Below are positions 34,589 to 43,024 of a DNA stretch of 64,000 nt, piece after piece. The notes beneath the pieces are model-generated. The model was given only the letters and a program-made list of their open reading frames with translations, had not been told where the DNA came from and did no database searches. How positions within the stretch are numbered: position 1 is the first letter of the stretch; each line of letters starts with the position of its first letter. Made by a program: the position numbers and the translations under genes. This stretch comes from Niveispirillum sp943371025 (GTDB lineage Bacteria; Pseudomonadota; Alphaproteobacteria; Azospirillales; Azospirillaceae), in the NCBI GenBank assembly GCA_943371025.1, contig CALRTC020000026.1:33750-97749 (forward strand), written 5' to 3'.

Positions 34589-37059
34589 AAATCCACCCTT
34601 TGCGCGCCGCCGCCGATGCCGCCGTAATGGATCCGCTGGATGCGGCCATTCTGCGCGTGCTGGCCTATCACGACCTTTTCCGTCATCCGTTGATGGTGGA
34701 GGAAATCCAGCAGGCGCTGAGCCTGCCGGGGGCCACGCTATCGGAACTGATACTGGCCCTGCATCGGCTGGGGGGCCTGGGGCTGGTTCAGTGCCATGAT
34801 GGCCGGTATTTCGCCCTGGCCGATGTCGCGGCGCGCGTCGAGCAGCGCAAGGCGATGAACGACCGGGCGGCAGCGGCGATGCCGCAGGCGGTGGCCCTAG
34901 GCCGTGGCTTGATGCGTCTGCCCTTCGTGCGCGCCGTCGCCATCTCCGGATCGCTGTCCAAGGGCGTTCTGGCTGAGGATGGGGATTTTGATTATTTCGT
35001 CATCACCCATCCCGGTCGGCTATGGATCGTGCGCACCCTGATCCGGTTGCGCTCCCGCCTGCTGCCCGATCCGGAACTGCTCTGCGCCAATTACCTGATC
35101 GATGGGGCGGCCCTGGACCTGACCCAGCGGGACGGCTTCACGGCGATCGAACTGCTGAGCCTGATCCCGGTGGCCGGTCACCGGCATATCCGGGATTTGC
35201 GCGCCCGCAATGCCTGGGCCTTCGCGGACCTGCCCAACGCGGTGCCGGCAGAACCGGTGGCGGACAGACGGGTCCAGCCGTCCCCGGTCGCGCGCCTGGC
35301 CGAATTCGTCCTGGCCGGCCCCATTGGCGATGTGCTGGAGCGGTTGCTGCTGTTGGCGACGCGGGTCTGGGTGCGTCGCTGCGTGCCGGATTTCGCGCTG
35401 CTGGAAGCGCGGGGCGCCCTGCTGCTGAGGCCGCAGGTGGCGAAGATACACACCAAGGATTGGCGCAACCGCACTTTGCGCCGTTTTCAGGACAGTCTGG
35501 ACAGAATGGAACGCCAGGGCGGCATGAACATCGACCGTGGGGTGGAGGCGCGCAATCTCGTCGTCGCTTCCAGTTTCTTCTATCGCTTCGACGAGAAACA
35601 ATGGCGCACGGCCCAGCCCTATCCGCCGCTGGGCACGCTGTATGCGGCCGGGGTGGCACGGGCGACGGGGTTCGATGTCTCCCTGTTCGATGCCGGGCTG
35701 GCGGAGAGCGAACAGGGTTTCGTCGCCCTGATCGATGAAAAGCGCCCCGGCATCGTCGTCCTGTACGAGGACGGGTTCAATTACCTGACCAAGATGTGCC
35801 TGACCCGCATGCGCGAGGCGGCCCTGGGCATGGTGGCGCTGGCGCGTGCCCGCGGTGCCAAGGTGGTGGTGTGCAGTTCCGATGCCACCGATCATGCCAG
35901 CCGCTATCTGGCCGCCGGCGCCCATGCCGTCATCGCGGGCGAGGGGGAGGAGACGCTGCGCGCCGTGCTGGACGCATGGCACGACGGCCGGTCGCTGGAC
36001 GGGATCCCCGGCATCATCCATGTTCCGGCCGCAGTGGAAAGGGCCAGTGCTGCCCTGGTTTCCAGCGCACGCCGACCTGTCCTGCGCGATCTGGACAGCC
36101 TGCCGCGTCCGGCCTGGGACCTGGTCGAAATGGATGCCTATCGCCGGATCTGGCGGCGGGCGCATGGCTATTTCTCCTTGAACATCTCTACCACGCGCGG
36201 CTGCCCCTATAGCTGTAACTGGTGCGCCAAGCCCATCTATGGCAGCCGCTACAACTCCCGCTCGCCGGAAAGCGTGGTGGCGGAGATCGCCGATCTGATC
36301 GCCGCCTATCAGCCCGACCATTTCTGGATCACCGACGATATTTTCGGCCTGAAGCCCGGCTGGATCAAACGCTTCGCGGAACTGGTCCGCGAACGCGGGC
36401 TGCGCTTCCGCTACACGATCCAGTCGCGCGCCGATCTGCTGTCGAAGGGTGATGTGCTGGAAGACCTGGCGGCGTCCGGGCTGGATACGGTGTGGATCGG
36501 GGCGGAAAGCGGTTCCCAACGCATCCTGGATGCGATGGACAAGGGGATCAGCCGGGACCAGATCGACACGCTGGTGCCACGCATCCGCGCCCTGGGCATG
36601 CGGTCGGCCTTGTTCCTGCAATTCGGTTATCCGGGAGAGACGCGGGCCGATATCGAACGGACCATCGACATGGTTACAAGGTTGATGCCGGACCAGATCG
36701 GCATCTCCGTCTCCTACCCGCTGCCCGGCACTGTCTTCTATGACCGGGTGCGGGCAGCGCTGGGCGACAAGACCAACTGGACCGACAGCGACGATCTGGA
36801 CCTGATGTTCCCCGGCGCCTACAGCCCCGGCTTCTATCGCCGTCTGCACCGCTATGTGCATCGGCGCTTCGCCGTGGCCCGCGCGCTGAACATCCTGAGG
36901 GGGCGACTGCCGGAGCGTCGGGCCGGCGGCAGGCTGCGGGGATTGCTGACGCTTGCCCGGCATGCGCTGCCACTGGCCATCGGCCTGCTGCGGTTGCGGC
37001 TGGAACGGCCGCGCCCCGACGCGCCCGTGATGACCACCCAGGCGGAGGCCACATCATGA
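34585..37059 (+). CDS. Fusion of nucleotidyltransferase-like domain and B12-type radical SAM enzyme
   Basis: This 824-residue protein begins at GTG 34585, overlapping the previous stop. Residues about 15-90 look like a winged helix. Residues 115-145 carry a minimal nucleotidyltransferase motif: GSLSKG at 122-127 and D134-x-D136 in GDFDYFV. From about 320 a cobalamin-binding-like domain follows (RTAQPYPPLGTLYAAGVARATGFDVSLFD), then a radical SAM barrel with C540-x3-C544-x2-C547 in CPYSCNWC and WIGAESGSQRILDAMDKGIS. The frame is continuous across the junction; a Met314 could be a remnant start of a separate gene. I know of no established function for this pairing. Confidence 0.87.
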   Translation: MKIHPLRAAADAAVMDPLDAAILRVLAYHDLFRHPLMVEEIQQALSLPGATLSELILALHRLGGLGLVQCHDGRYFALADVAARVEQRKAMNDRAAAAMPQAVALGRGLMRLPFVRAVAISGSLSKGVLAEDGDFDYFVITHPGRLWIVRTLIRLRSRLLPDPELLCANYLIDGAALDLTQRDGFTAIELLSLIPVAGHRHIRDLRARNAWAFADLPNAVPAEPVADRRVQPSPVARLAEFVLAGPIGDVLERLLLLATRVWVRRCVPDFALLEARGALLLRPQVAKIHTKDWRNRTLRRFQDSLDRMERQGGMNIDRGVEARNLVVASSFFYRFDEKQWRTAQPYPPLGTLYAAGVARATGFDVSLFDAGLAESEQGFVALIDEKRPGIVVLYEDGFNYLTKMCLTRMREAALGMVALARARGAKVVVCSSDATDHASRYLAAGAHAVIAGEGEETLRAVLDAWHDGRSLDGIPGIIHVPAAVERASAALVSSARRPVLRDLDSLPRPAWDLVEMDAYRRIWRRAHGYFSLNISTTRGCPYSCNWCAKPIYGSRYNSRSPESVVAEIADLIAAYQPDHFWITDDIFGLKPGWIKRFAELVRERGLRFRYTIQSRADLLSKGDVLEDLAASGLDTVWIGAESGSQRILDAMDKGISRDQIDTLVPRIRALGMRSALFLQFGYPGETRADIERTIDMVTRLMPDQIGISVSYPLPGTVFYDRVRAALGDKTNWTDSDDLDLMFPGAYSPGFYRRLHRYVHRRFAVARALNILRGRLPERRAGGRLRGLLTLARHALPLAIGLLRLRLERPRPDAPVMTTQAEATS

Positions 37060-37862
37060 GCATGGCCGCCTTCGATGACGCCGCCGCAAGCTATGACGCC
37101 GACTTTACCGACAGTCTGGTCGGCCGGGCGCAGCGTAATCTGGTCTGGGCACATCTGATGCCCCTGCTCGACACGCTGGGGCGTCCGGCTGACGTGCTGG
37201 AAATCAATTGCGGCACCGGGGAGGACGCCTTGCGTCTGGCGGCGGCCGGCTACAATGTTCTGGCCACCGATATTTCCGCCGGCATGCTGGCCGAAACGCG
37301 GCGCAAGGTTGCCGCCGCCGGCCTGGGCGACAGGTTGATGACGGCGCAATTGTCGGCGCAGATGCTGTCGGCGGCGCGGCTGGAACGGCAATTCGATCTG
37401 GTCCTGTCCAATTTCGGCGGGCTGAACTGCCTGGACCCGGCGGAAATGGCGGCATTGGCCGGGCAGCTGGCCGGGCTGGTCCGGCCCGGGGGGCGTGTTG
37501 TGCTGGTGGTCATGCCGCATCTCTGCCTGTGGGAGGTGGGCTGGAATCTGCCACGACTGCGCCCTTCTGCCGCCTTTCGCCGCTGGGGCCCGGGGCCGGT
37601 ACCGGCCAAGGTGGGGGATGCCGCCTTCCCCATCTGGTATTACGGGCCGGATGAGTTGCGTCTGATGTTCCAGGCGGATTTCGACTGTCTTGCCATGCGC
37701 CCCATCGGTCTGGCCGTGCCGCCCAGTGCCTTGGAATCCGTCTTCGCCCATCGTCCGCGCGCAGTTGACTGCCTGGAGCGGATTGACCGCTCGCTGCCCG
37801 GCTGGGCGGCCCTGGCGGCGGCGTCTGACCATATGTTGCTGGATTTCCGGAGGCGGGGATGA
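37056..37862 (+). CDS. Class I SAM-dependent methyltransferase
   Basis: This 268-residue cytoplasmic enzyme overlaps the upstream gene by ATGA. The SAM-binding motif I is VLEINCGTGEDALRLAAAG, motif II is VLATDISAGMLAETRRK, and the acidic post-motif region LVLSNFGGLNCLDPAEMAALAGQLAGLVRPGGRVVLVVM is complete. It lies between two radical SAM genes, so it probably methylates the same product. C-, N- or O-methylation cannot be decided. Confidence 0.87.
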   Translation: MSMAAFDDAAASYDADFTDSLVGRAQRNLVWAHLMPLLDTLGRPADVLEINCGTGEDALRLAAAGYNVLATDISAGMLAETRRKVAAAGLGDRLMTAQLSAQMLSAARLERQFDLVLSNFGGLNCLDPAEMAALAGQLAGLVRPGGRVVLVVMPHLCLWEVGWNLPRLRPSAAFRRWGPGPVPAKVGDAAFPIWYYGPDELRLMFQADFDCLAMRPIGLAVPPSALESVFAHRPRAVDCLERIDRSLPGWAALAAASDHMLLDFRRRG

Positions 37863-39310
37863 GCCTGGTTCTGTCACATGGCTATTTCCTGGCCGATGAT
37901 CCGGCGGAGCAGGCGGTCATGCGTCCTTATCCGCCGCTGGGGCTGCTGTCCATTTCCGCCTGGCTGGAACAGCAGGGCGTGGCGCATGAGGTGATCGACA
38001 ATACCTTCGGGACCGAGGCGGCGTTTCGGGACCGGATGGCGACGCTTCGCCCCCGCCTGGCCGCCTTCTATGTTACCCTGATGACGCGCAAGGTGGTGCT
38101 GCGCCTGATCCGGGAATTAAGGGCATCGCCCCTGCATGCGGGGCTGGTGGTGGTGCTGGGCGGGCCGGATGCCCGTTATAACGCGGCGGATTACCTGCGC
38201 CATGGCGTCGATCTGCTGGTGGTGGGTGAGGGGGAGGAGACGATGGCGGCGCTTGCCACCCTGTCCCCCGCCGACCTGTGCGACCCGTCAGTGCTGTCCG
38301 GCATTGCCGGGCTGGCCTATCGGGACGGGAAGGGAGGGCCCGCCTTCACGCCGGCCCGCGCCCATCTGCCGAAGCTGGATGACCTGCCGGTGCCGGCCCG
38401 CCACCGTATCGACCTGTCCCCCTATTTTCAGGCCTGGCAAGGCGCGCATGGGCAGACATCGCTGAATGTCAGCACGCAGCGCGGCTGCCCCTATAGCTGT
38501 TCCTGGTGCAGCCGCGCCGTCTATGGCAAGAGCTACCGACGGCGGTCGCCGGACAAGGTGGTGGCGGAGCTGGCGGAACTGACCCGGCTTTATGGTCCGG
38601 ACCAGTTCTGGTTTGTCGATGATGTGTTCACCGTCAATCACCGCTGGCTGGCGGAGTTTGCCCAGGCGCTGGACGCCGCGAACCTGCGCATCCGCTATGA
38701 GTGCATTACCCGCGCCGATCGCATGAATGAACAGGTGGTGGCGCTTTTGGCCCGGACCGGCTGCATCCGGGTGTGGATCGGGGCCGAAAGCGGATCACAG
38801 CGCATCCTGGACGCCATGCACCGGCAGGTGACGGTGACGGCGGCCACCGCCATGATCCGACAGGCCAGCGCCGCCGGGATCGAAACGGGCACCTTCCTGA
38901 TGCTGGGCTATCCGGGAGAGGAGGAGGCGGATATCCTGGACACCGTCACCTATCTGAAGCGCGCCCGCCCGGACCGGTTCACGGTGACACTTGCCTATCC
39001 CATCAAGGGGACGGAGTTGTATGGGGAACTGGACGGCCATGTCCAGTCGTCGGAATTCGCCACGGGCAGCGACCGGGAAAACCGCTTCCCCCGCACCTAT
39101 TCCGACCGGTATTACGCCCATGCCCTGAAGTATTTACAGCACGAAGTGGCCTGGGACCGGCGGGATAACCGCACCCATCCGCGCGCCCTGGGGCACAAGT
39201 TGCGGGCGATGACGGCACGGCTGGGCATGGTGCTGGAACGCTGGCGGATGCCGGCCCGGCCTGATGCCCGCGCCCTGATTGACCTGTCCCCGGCGGCACC
39301 GGATGCGTGA
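37859..39310 (+). CDS. B12-binding-domain radical SAM enzyme
   Basis: This 483-residue protein has an N-terminal cobalamin-binding-like domain (MRPYPPLGLLSISAWLEQQGVAHEVIDNTFG; VVVLGGPDARYNAADYLRHGVDLLVVGEGEETM) and a radical SAM barrel with CPYSCSWC, followed by FWFVDDVFTVNHRWLAEFA, VWIGAESGSQRILDAMHRQ and FLMLGYPGEEEADILDTV. It closely resembles the SAM half of the 34585-37059 protein, which suggests duplication within the operon. Its start overlaps the methyltransferase stop, and its own stop overlaps the glycosyltransferase gene. The substrate is unknown. Confidence 0.9.
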   Translation: MSLVLSHGYFLADDPAEQAVMRPYPPLGLLSISAWLEQQGVAHEVIDNTFGTEAAFRDRMATLRPRLAAFYVTLMTRKVVLRLIRELRASPLHAGLVVVLGGPDARYNAADYLRHGVDLLVVGEGEETMAALATLSPADLCDPSVLSGIAGLAYRDGKGGPAFTPARAHLPKLDDLPVPARHRIDLSPYFQAWQGAHGQTSLNVSTQRGCPYSCSWCSRAVYGKSYRRRSPDKVVAELAELTRLYGPDQFWFVDDVFTVNHRWLAEFAQALDAANLRIRYECITRADRMNEQVVALLARTGCIRVWIGAESGSQRILDAMHRQVTVTAATAMIRQASAAGIETGTFLMLGYPGEEEADILDTVTYLKRARPDRFTVTLAYPIKGTELYGELDGHVQSSEFATGSDRENRFPRTYSDRYYAHALKYLQHEVAWDRRDNRTHPRALGHKLRAMTARLGMVLERWRMPARPDARALIDLSPAAPDA

Positions 39311-40352
39311 GCGCCTGCATGTGGCCTTGCTGACGCCCGGATTTCCGGCCGATGAGGAGGATAGCGGCTGCATCCCCGCCCTTCAGGACTATGTACTTGA
39401 GCTGCGGCGGGCGCAGCCGGACTGGCGGATCAGCGTCTTTGCGCTGCATTACCCGGCATGTCGGGCGCCCTATCTTTGGCAGGGGGTGGAGGTCACACCC
39501 ATCGGTGGCGGCAACCGGCGCTGGCCGTTCAGCCCGCTGGCCCGTGCCCGTCTGCTGGCTTCCTTGTTCCGGGCCGGGCCTTTCGACCTGCTGCATGCCT
39601 TCTGGCTGGGGGATTGTGCGGGGCTGGGCCATCTGGTGGCCCGGCTGACCCGCCGTCCGCTGATCGTCACCCTGATGGGGCAGGAGGTGCGGCGGGTGGA
39701 TCGCTGGCGCCGACTGATGGGGCGGCCCGGCGTCACGACCGTGGCCGTCAGCCCGTTCCAGCGACAAATCCTGCTGCGGACGGGCGGCCCGGATGCCGAC
39801 CATACCATACCCTGGGGCGTGGAAGCGGCGGCACTGGTATCGACGGCGCGCGATATCGACCTGCTGGCGGTGGGCAACCTGATCCCGGTCAAGGACCCGC
39901 TGGGTTTCGTGCGGGTGGTGGCCAAGGTGGCGGCCCGCCGGCCGGGCCTGCGCGCCTGCTGGGCCGGCGGCGGGCCTATGCAGGCAGCGGCGGCGGCATT
40001 GGCGGCCGACCTGGGCATTACCGACAATCTGCACTTTACCGGTGCGGTGCCGCGTGAGGTCGTGTTCGACCTGATGGAGCGCAGCCGGGTGCTGCTGCAT
40101 ATGGCAGAATTCGAGAGCTTCGCCATGGTTCTGGCTGAAGCGCGCGCCCATGGCATGCAGGTGGTCTCCCGCCCTGTCGGCATCGCGCCTGCCAGTCCCG
40201 GTCCCGGCTTCCATCTGGCCGACGGGGAGCAGGCCATGGTGGAGGCGGTTCTGGCCGCCCTGTCATCCCCGCCCGTGGCACCCACCCGGCCCTGGCCGCT
40301 GGAAGCGACGGTGGATGCTTATCTGGACCTGTATCGGGGGTTGGTCGCGTGA
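39303..40352 (+). CDS. Glycosyltransferase, GT4 type
   Basis: This protein of about 349 residues has a GT-B fold: an N-terminal acceptor domain (HVALLTPGFPADEEDSGCIPALQDYVLELRR) and a C-terminal donor domain with LLAVGNLIPVKDPLGFVRVV, AWAGGGPMQ-like CWAGGGPM, LHFTGAVPREVVFDLMERSRVLLHMAEFESFAMVLAEARAHGMQVVSRP, where the E-x7-E motif of GT4 enzymes is seen. ATG at 39303 overlaps the upstream stop by eight bases. It adds a sugar from a nucleotide-sugar donor, showing that the operon's product is a glycoconjugate or glycan. Confidence 0.9.
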   Translation: MRERLHVALLTPGFPADEEDSGCIPALQDYVLELRRAQPDWRISVFALHYPACRAPYLWQGVEVTPIGGGNRRWPFSPLARARLLASLFRAGPFDLLHAFWLGDCAGLGHLVARLTRRPLIVTLMGQEVRRVDRWRRLMGRPGVTTVAVSPFQRQILLRTGGPDADHTIPWGVEAAALVSTARDIDLLAVGNLIPVKDPLGFVRVVAKVAARRPGLRACWAGGGPMQAAAAALAADLGITDNLHFTGAVPREVVFDLMERSRVLLHMAEFESFAMVLAEARAHGMQVVSRPVGIAPASPGPGFHLADGEQAMVEAVLAALSSPPVAPTRPWPLEATVDAYLDLYRGLVA

Positions 40353-41074
40353 CGGTGACGGCGACACAAGGCGACCGCTGGATCGCAGCATTGCGCCGCC
40401 TGTTGCTGCGGCCGCTGACGCCGCTGCTGCAACGCTGGTTCCGGCGGCATTACGCCGTGGCGCGGCGCTGGCGCCGGCATGGGCTGGACATTATCGTTCA
40501 GCCAGGCGTGTTCCCGCCCGGCCCGACGATCAGTACCAGCGTGTTGCTGGATCATCTGGCCCGGCGCTTTCGGGACGGGATGCCGGCCGGTTTCCGCGCC
40601 CTGGATATGGGCTGCGGCACGGGGCTGGTCGGGCTGTTCCTGACGCGGTACGGGGCCTGGACCCTGGCCACCGACATCAATCCCGCCGCCATCGCCAATG
40701 CCAGGCTGAACGCTGCGCGCAACGGGCTGGCCTTGCCGGTGGCGGTGATGGACCAGATGACGGCGCTGCCACCGGCTGGTTTCGACCTGATCGTCATCAC
40801 CCCGCCCTATTATCCCAGGCAGCCGGAGAGCATGGCCGAGCGTGCCTGGTTCTGCGGACCGGCATTCGAATATTTCCGGCAATTGGCGTCGCAACTGGCC
40901 GCCCTGGATTTGCAGGCGACGGAGGTGGTGATGGTCCTGTCGGAAGATTGCGACCTTGACGGTATCGCGGCTGTGCTGGCCGATGCGGGGCTGGGTTTCC
41001 GGAGCCTGCATGCCGAACGGCGCTGGCTGGAACGGACCTGGCTGCTGCGGGTGGTGGATCAGAAATTCTCGTAA
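40349..41074 (+). CDS. SAM-dependent methyltransferase (PrmC/small-molecule type)
   Basis: This 241-residue enzyme starts at a GTG that overlaps the glycosyltransferase stop. Motif I is ALDMGCGTGLVGLFLTRYG, motif II TLATDINPAAIANARLNAARNG, and motif IV is VITPPYYP, a variant of the NPPY motif with Thr in place of Asn. The NPPY-like signature favours N-methylation of an amide or ring nitrogen, although the substitution weakens this. It is the last gene of the operon and overlaps the convergent GNAT gene by 16 bases. Confidence 0.85.
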   Translation: MTVTATQGDRWIAALRRLLLRPLTPLLQRWFRRHYAVARRWRRHGLDIIVQPGVFPPGPTISTSVLLDHLARRFRDGMPAGFRALDMGCGTGLVGLFLTRYGAWTLATDINPAAIANARLNAARNGLALPVAVMDQMTALPPAGFDLIVITPPYYPRQPESMAERAWFCGPAFEYFRQLASQLAALDLQATEVVMVLSEDCDLDGIAAVLADAGLGFRSLHAERRWLERTWLLRVVDQKFS

Positions 41075-41976
41075 TCCGCAAAGCAGACGCGCAGCCCCTG
41101 GGCGGGCAGATCCAGGCCCGGCCGCAGGGGGGCCGCTGTCAGGAACCAGCCATCGGGCGGCGGCCCCAGCAAGGCCGAAAGTCGGGCGTGCAGCGGGTCA
41201 CGCCGGTCGACCATGAAGCGGACAGACGCCGCCCCAACTTCGCGCGCCAGATGGCGCAGCCGGTCCAGCAGGGATGGTAATTCGGAATCCGACACAGAAT
41301 CCACCCCACCTACCTTCAGCACCGATCCCGCCGATACCAGCAGACGATGACCGCACAGCTCCACGGTCCGCGCGCCTATGGCGTGACGGCTGTGCAGATA
41401 GGCTGCGTCATGCCGGATGCGCCAATGGTCGGGCCCCGCGGCCACCATATCCACAGGCAGGCCGGGGGCGGACACGCCCGCCAGCCACAGCGGCGCCCAC
41501 AGCCGCCGTCGGATGCGCCCGGCCCAGCCCGCACCACCCGCCACCGGCAGGTCAAACGGGTCGATGCGGGTCATCTCCCGATGGCCCAGGCGCCGCCTCA
41601 GCAGGGCCGCGCTCATCGGGTTGCAGAAGCCGAAGGTCAGATCGCCGCCGTCGCGCGCGATGTCTTCCATCAGCGCTTCATACAGCATGGGCGTGGCGCG
41701 GCCGTTGCGCAGGGTCCGGTCGATGAAGATGTCGCAAAGCTGCCAGCCGGTCAGCAGTCGGTCGCCCGCGTCGATCTGAAAGCCGATGGCGCCGATGCAG
41801 CCGACGGGGCGGGTGCCATCGTAAAGGATGCGGCCCTTGCCGGGGCGGACGGGGCCACCGGGGCCGTATTTGCGCCGCCAGCGATCGCCATCCAGGCGCT
41901 GGCCGGTGACGTCGGCAATGACCGCGACCATGTCCGAAACGGTGGCCGGTGTGACGGGGGTGATGGACAGGGTCAT
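41059..41976 (-). CDS. GNAT-family acetyltransferase-like protein
   Basis: This 305-residue protein has a GNAT core in its first half (RILYDGTRPVGCIGAIGFQIDAGDRLLTGWQLCDIFIDRTLRNGRATPMLYEALMEDI), with the acetyl-CoA-binding loop shifted to RTLRNGRATP. The second half is an additional domain without a recognised signature. It is the last gene of the mtrA-mtrB-deacetylase operon, overlapping the deacetylase stop by four bases. Together with a NodB-type deacetylase it could re-acylate amino sugars of a surface glycan. The acceptor is unknown. Confidence 0.78.
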   Translation of the reverse strand: MTLSITPVTPATVSDMVAVIADVTGQRLDGDRWRRKYGPGGPVRPGKGRILYDGTRPVGCIGAIGFQIDAGDRLLTGWQLCDIFIDRTLRNGRATPMLYEALMEDIARDGGDLTFGFCNPMSAALLRRRLGHREMTRIDPFDLPVAGGAGWAGRIRRRLWAPLWLAGVSAPGLPVDMVAAGPDHWRIRHDAAYLHSRHAIGARTVELCGHRLLVSAGSVLKVGGVDSVSDSELPSLLDRLRHLAREVGAASVRFMVDRRDPLHARLSALLGPPPDGWFLTAAPLRPGLDLPAQGLRVCFADYENF

Positions 41977-43013
41977 GCCCGATGAACCTCATGCCCGTAA
42001 AAGCCGCTGGCGGTGATGGCCCGCTGCGCCCGCGCGCTGATGAAGGGGTTGACGCCCAGCCGGCTGGTCAGGCGTGGATCGGTGACATCAGCGGCACGCG
42101 CATAATCGGTCAGGCCCTGGCGGTCATGCCCGGCTTCCTGCGCCAGATCGGCCAGGTCGGGCGTGTAGTCGCCATCGGGCCAGGCGAAATCCACCACAGG
42201 CTGACCGGTGACATCGGTCAACCAGTGTCGGCCGATGGTCAGTTCCTGCCAGGCCTGCATCCGGGTCAGGGTGGGGAAGCTGCAATGGCTGACACCATGG
42301 GCGCCAATGGTGACCAGCGGGTGGCGGCCCAGCCGTGCCAATTCCCCTTCATCCAGCAGGCGCCAGTAATCCGCCAGCGCGGCCGGCAGGGGGGCGGCGG
42401 GACCATCCCTTTCCGCCAGGGCCGCCAGCAATGTCGTCAGAAAGGCGGGCGGGCTTGTCTTGCACAGGCGTTTCAGGGGCATGCCGTCGCCCACGCGGCG
42501 CCATTGCCGGGCCCCATCCTGCACAAACCGATCCCCCATCACGGTCAGCGGGTCCGGGGTGATCCAGGCGGCGATATCCAGGCGGTCGGCCCACAGAAAG
42601 GGGTCTGTGCAGCCATCAGGCAGGAAACCCGCCCCATGGTCCAGTTCGCCGACAGCGCGGATGGCCGTGACATAGAGGGTGGCCGGTACCCGTGCCGCCG
42701 CCAGCATGGGCAAGGCGTGGGTCAGGAAGTTGCGATAGCCATCATCGAAGGTCACGGCCACGCGCCGGCCGGGCGCATCCGGCTCTGCAAACAGATCGGC
42801 CAGCGGCACAAAGCGCAGACCGGGAATGGCGGCCAGCAGAGACAGGTCCGCCGCCAGCCGGGCGGTGGAGACGAAACGGCTGTTGAAGCGTTGATCCCCC
42901 GTTGCCGTCACGCCGTGATAGATCAGCACCCGGCTGGCATGGGCCGGCATGGGCGCCTTCCGCCAGCCACGCAATTCAAACCGCAGATTTGCGATCCGGG
43001 TCCGGAATGACAT
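41973..43013 (-). CDS. Polysaccharide deacetylase (NodB domain, CE4)
   Basis: This 346-residue enzyme has the NodB signature: TFDDGY with metal/catalytic Asp90-Asp91 and the second metal motif H239-x3-H243 in GAHGVSH. No signal peptide is obvious, so it may act in the cytoplasm or at the inner face on a lipid-linked glycan. It lies 11 bases after the mtrB stop, with AAGGCGG as ribosome site inside the junction, so it is co-transcribed with the electron-conduit genes. The family removes N-acetyl groups from amino sugars. Confidence 0.88.
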   Translation of the reverse strand: MSFRTRIANLRFELRGWRKAPMPAHASRVLIYHGVTATGDQRFNSRFVSTARLAADLSLLAAIPGLRFVPLADLFAEPDAPGRRVAVTFDDGYRNFLTHALPMLAAARVPATLYVTAIRAVGELDHGAGFLPDGCTDPFLWADRLDIAAWITPDPLTVMGDRFVQDGARQWRRVGDGMPLKRLCKTSPPAFLTTLLAALAERDGPAAPLPAALADYWRLLDEGELARLGRHPLVTIGAHGVSHCSFPTLTRMQAWQELTIGRHWLTDVTGQPVVDFAWPDGDYTPDLADLAQEAGHDRQGLTDYARAADVTDPRLTSRLGVNPFISARAQRAITASGFYGHEVHRA

Positions 43014-43024
43014 GCGGGCCGCCT

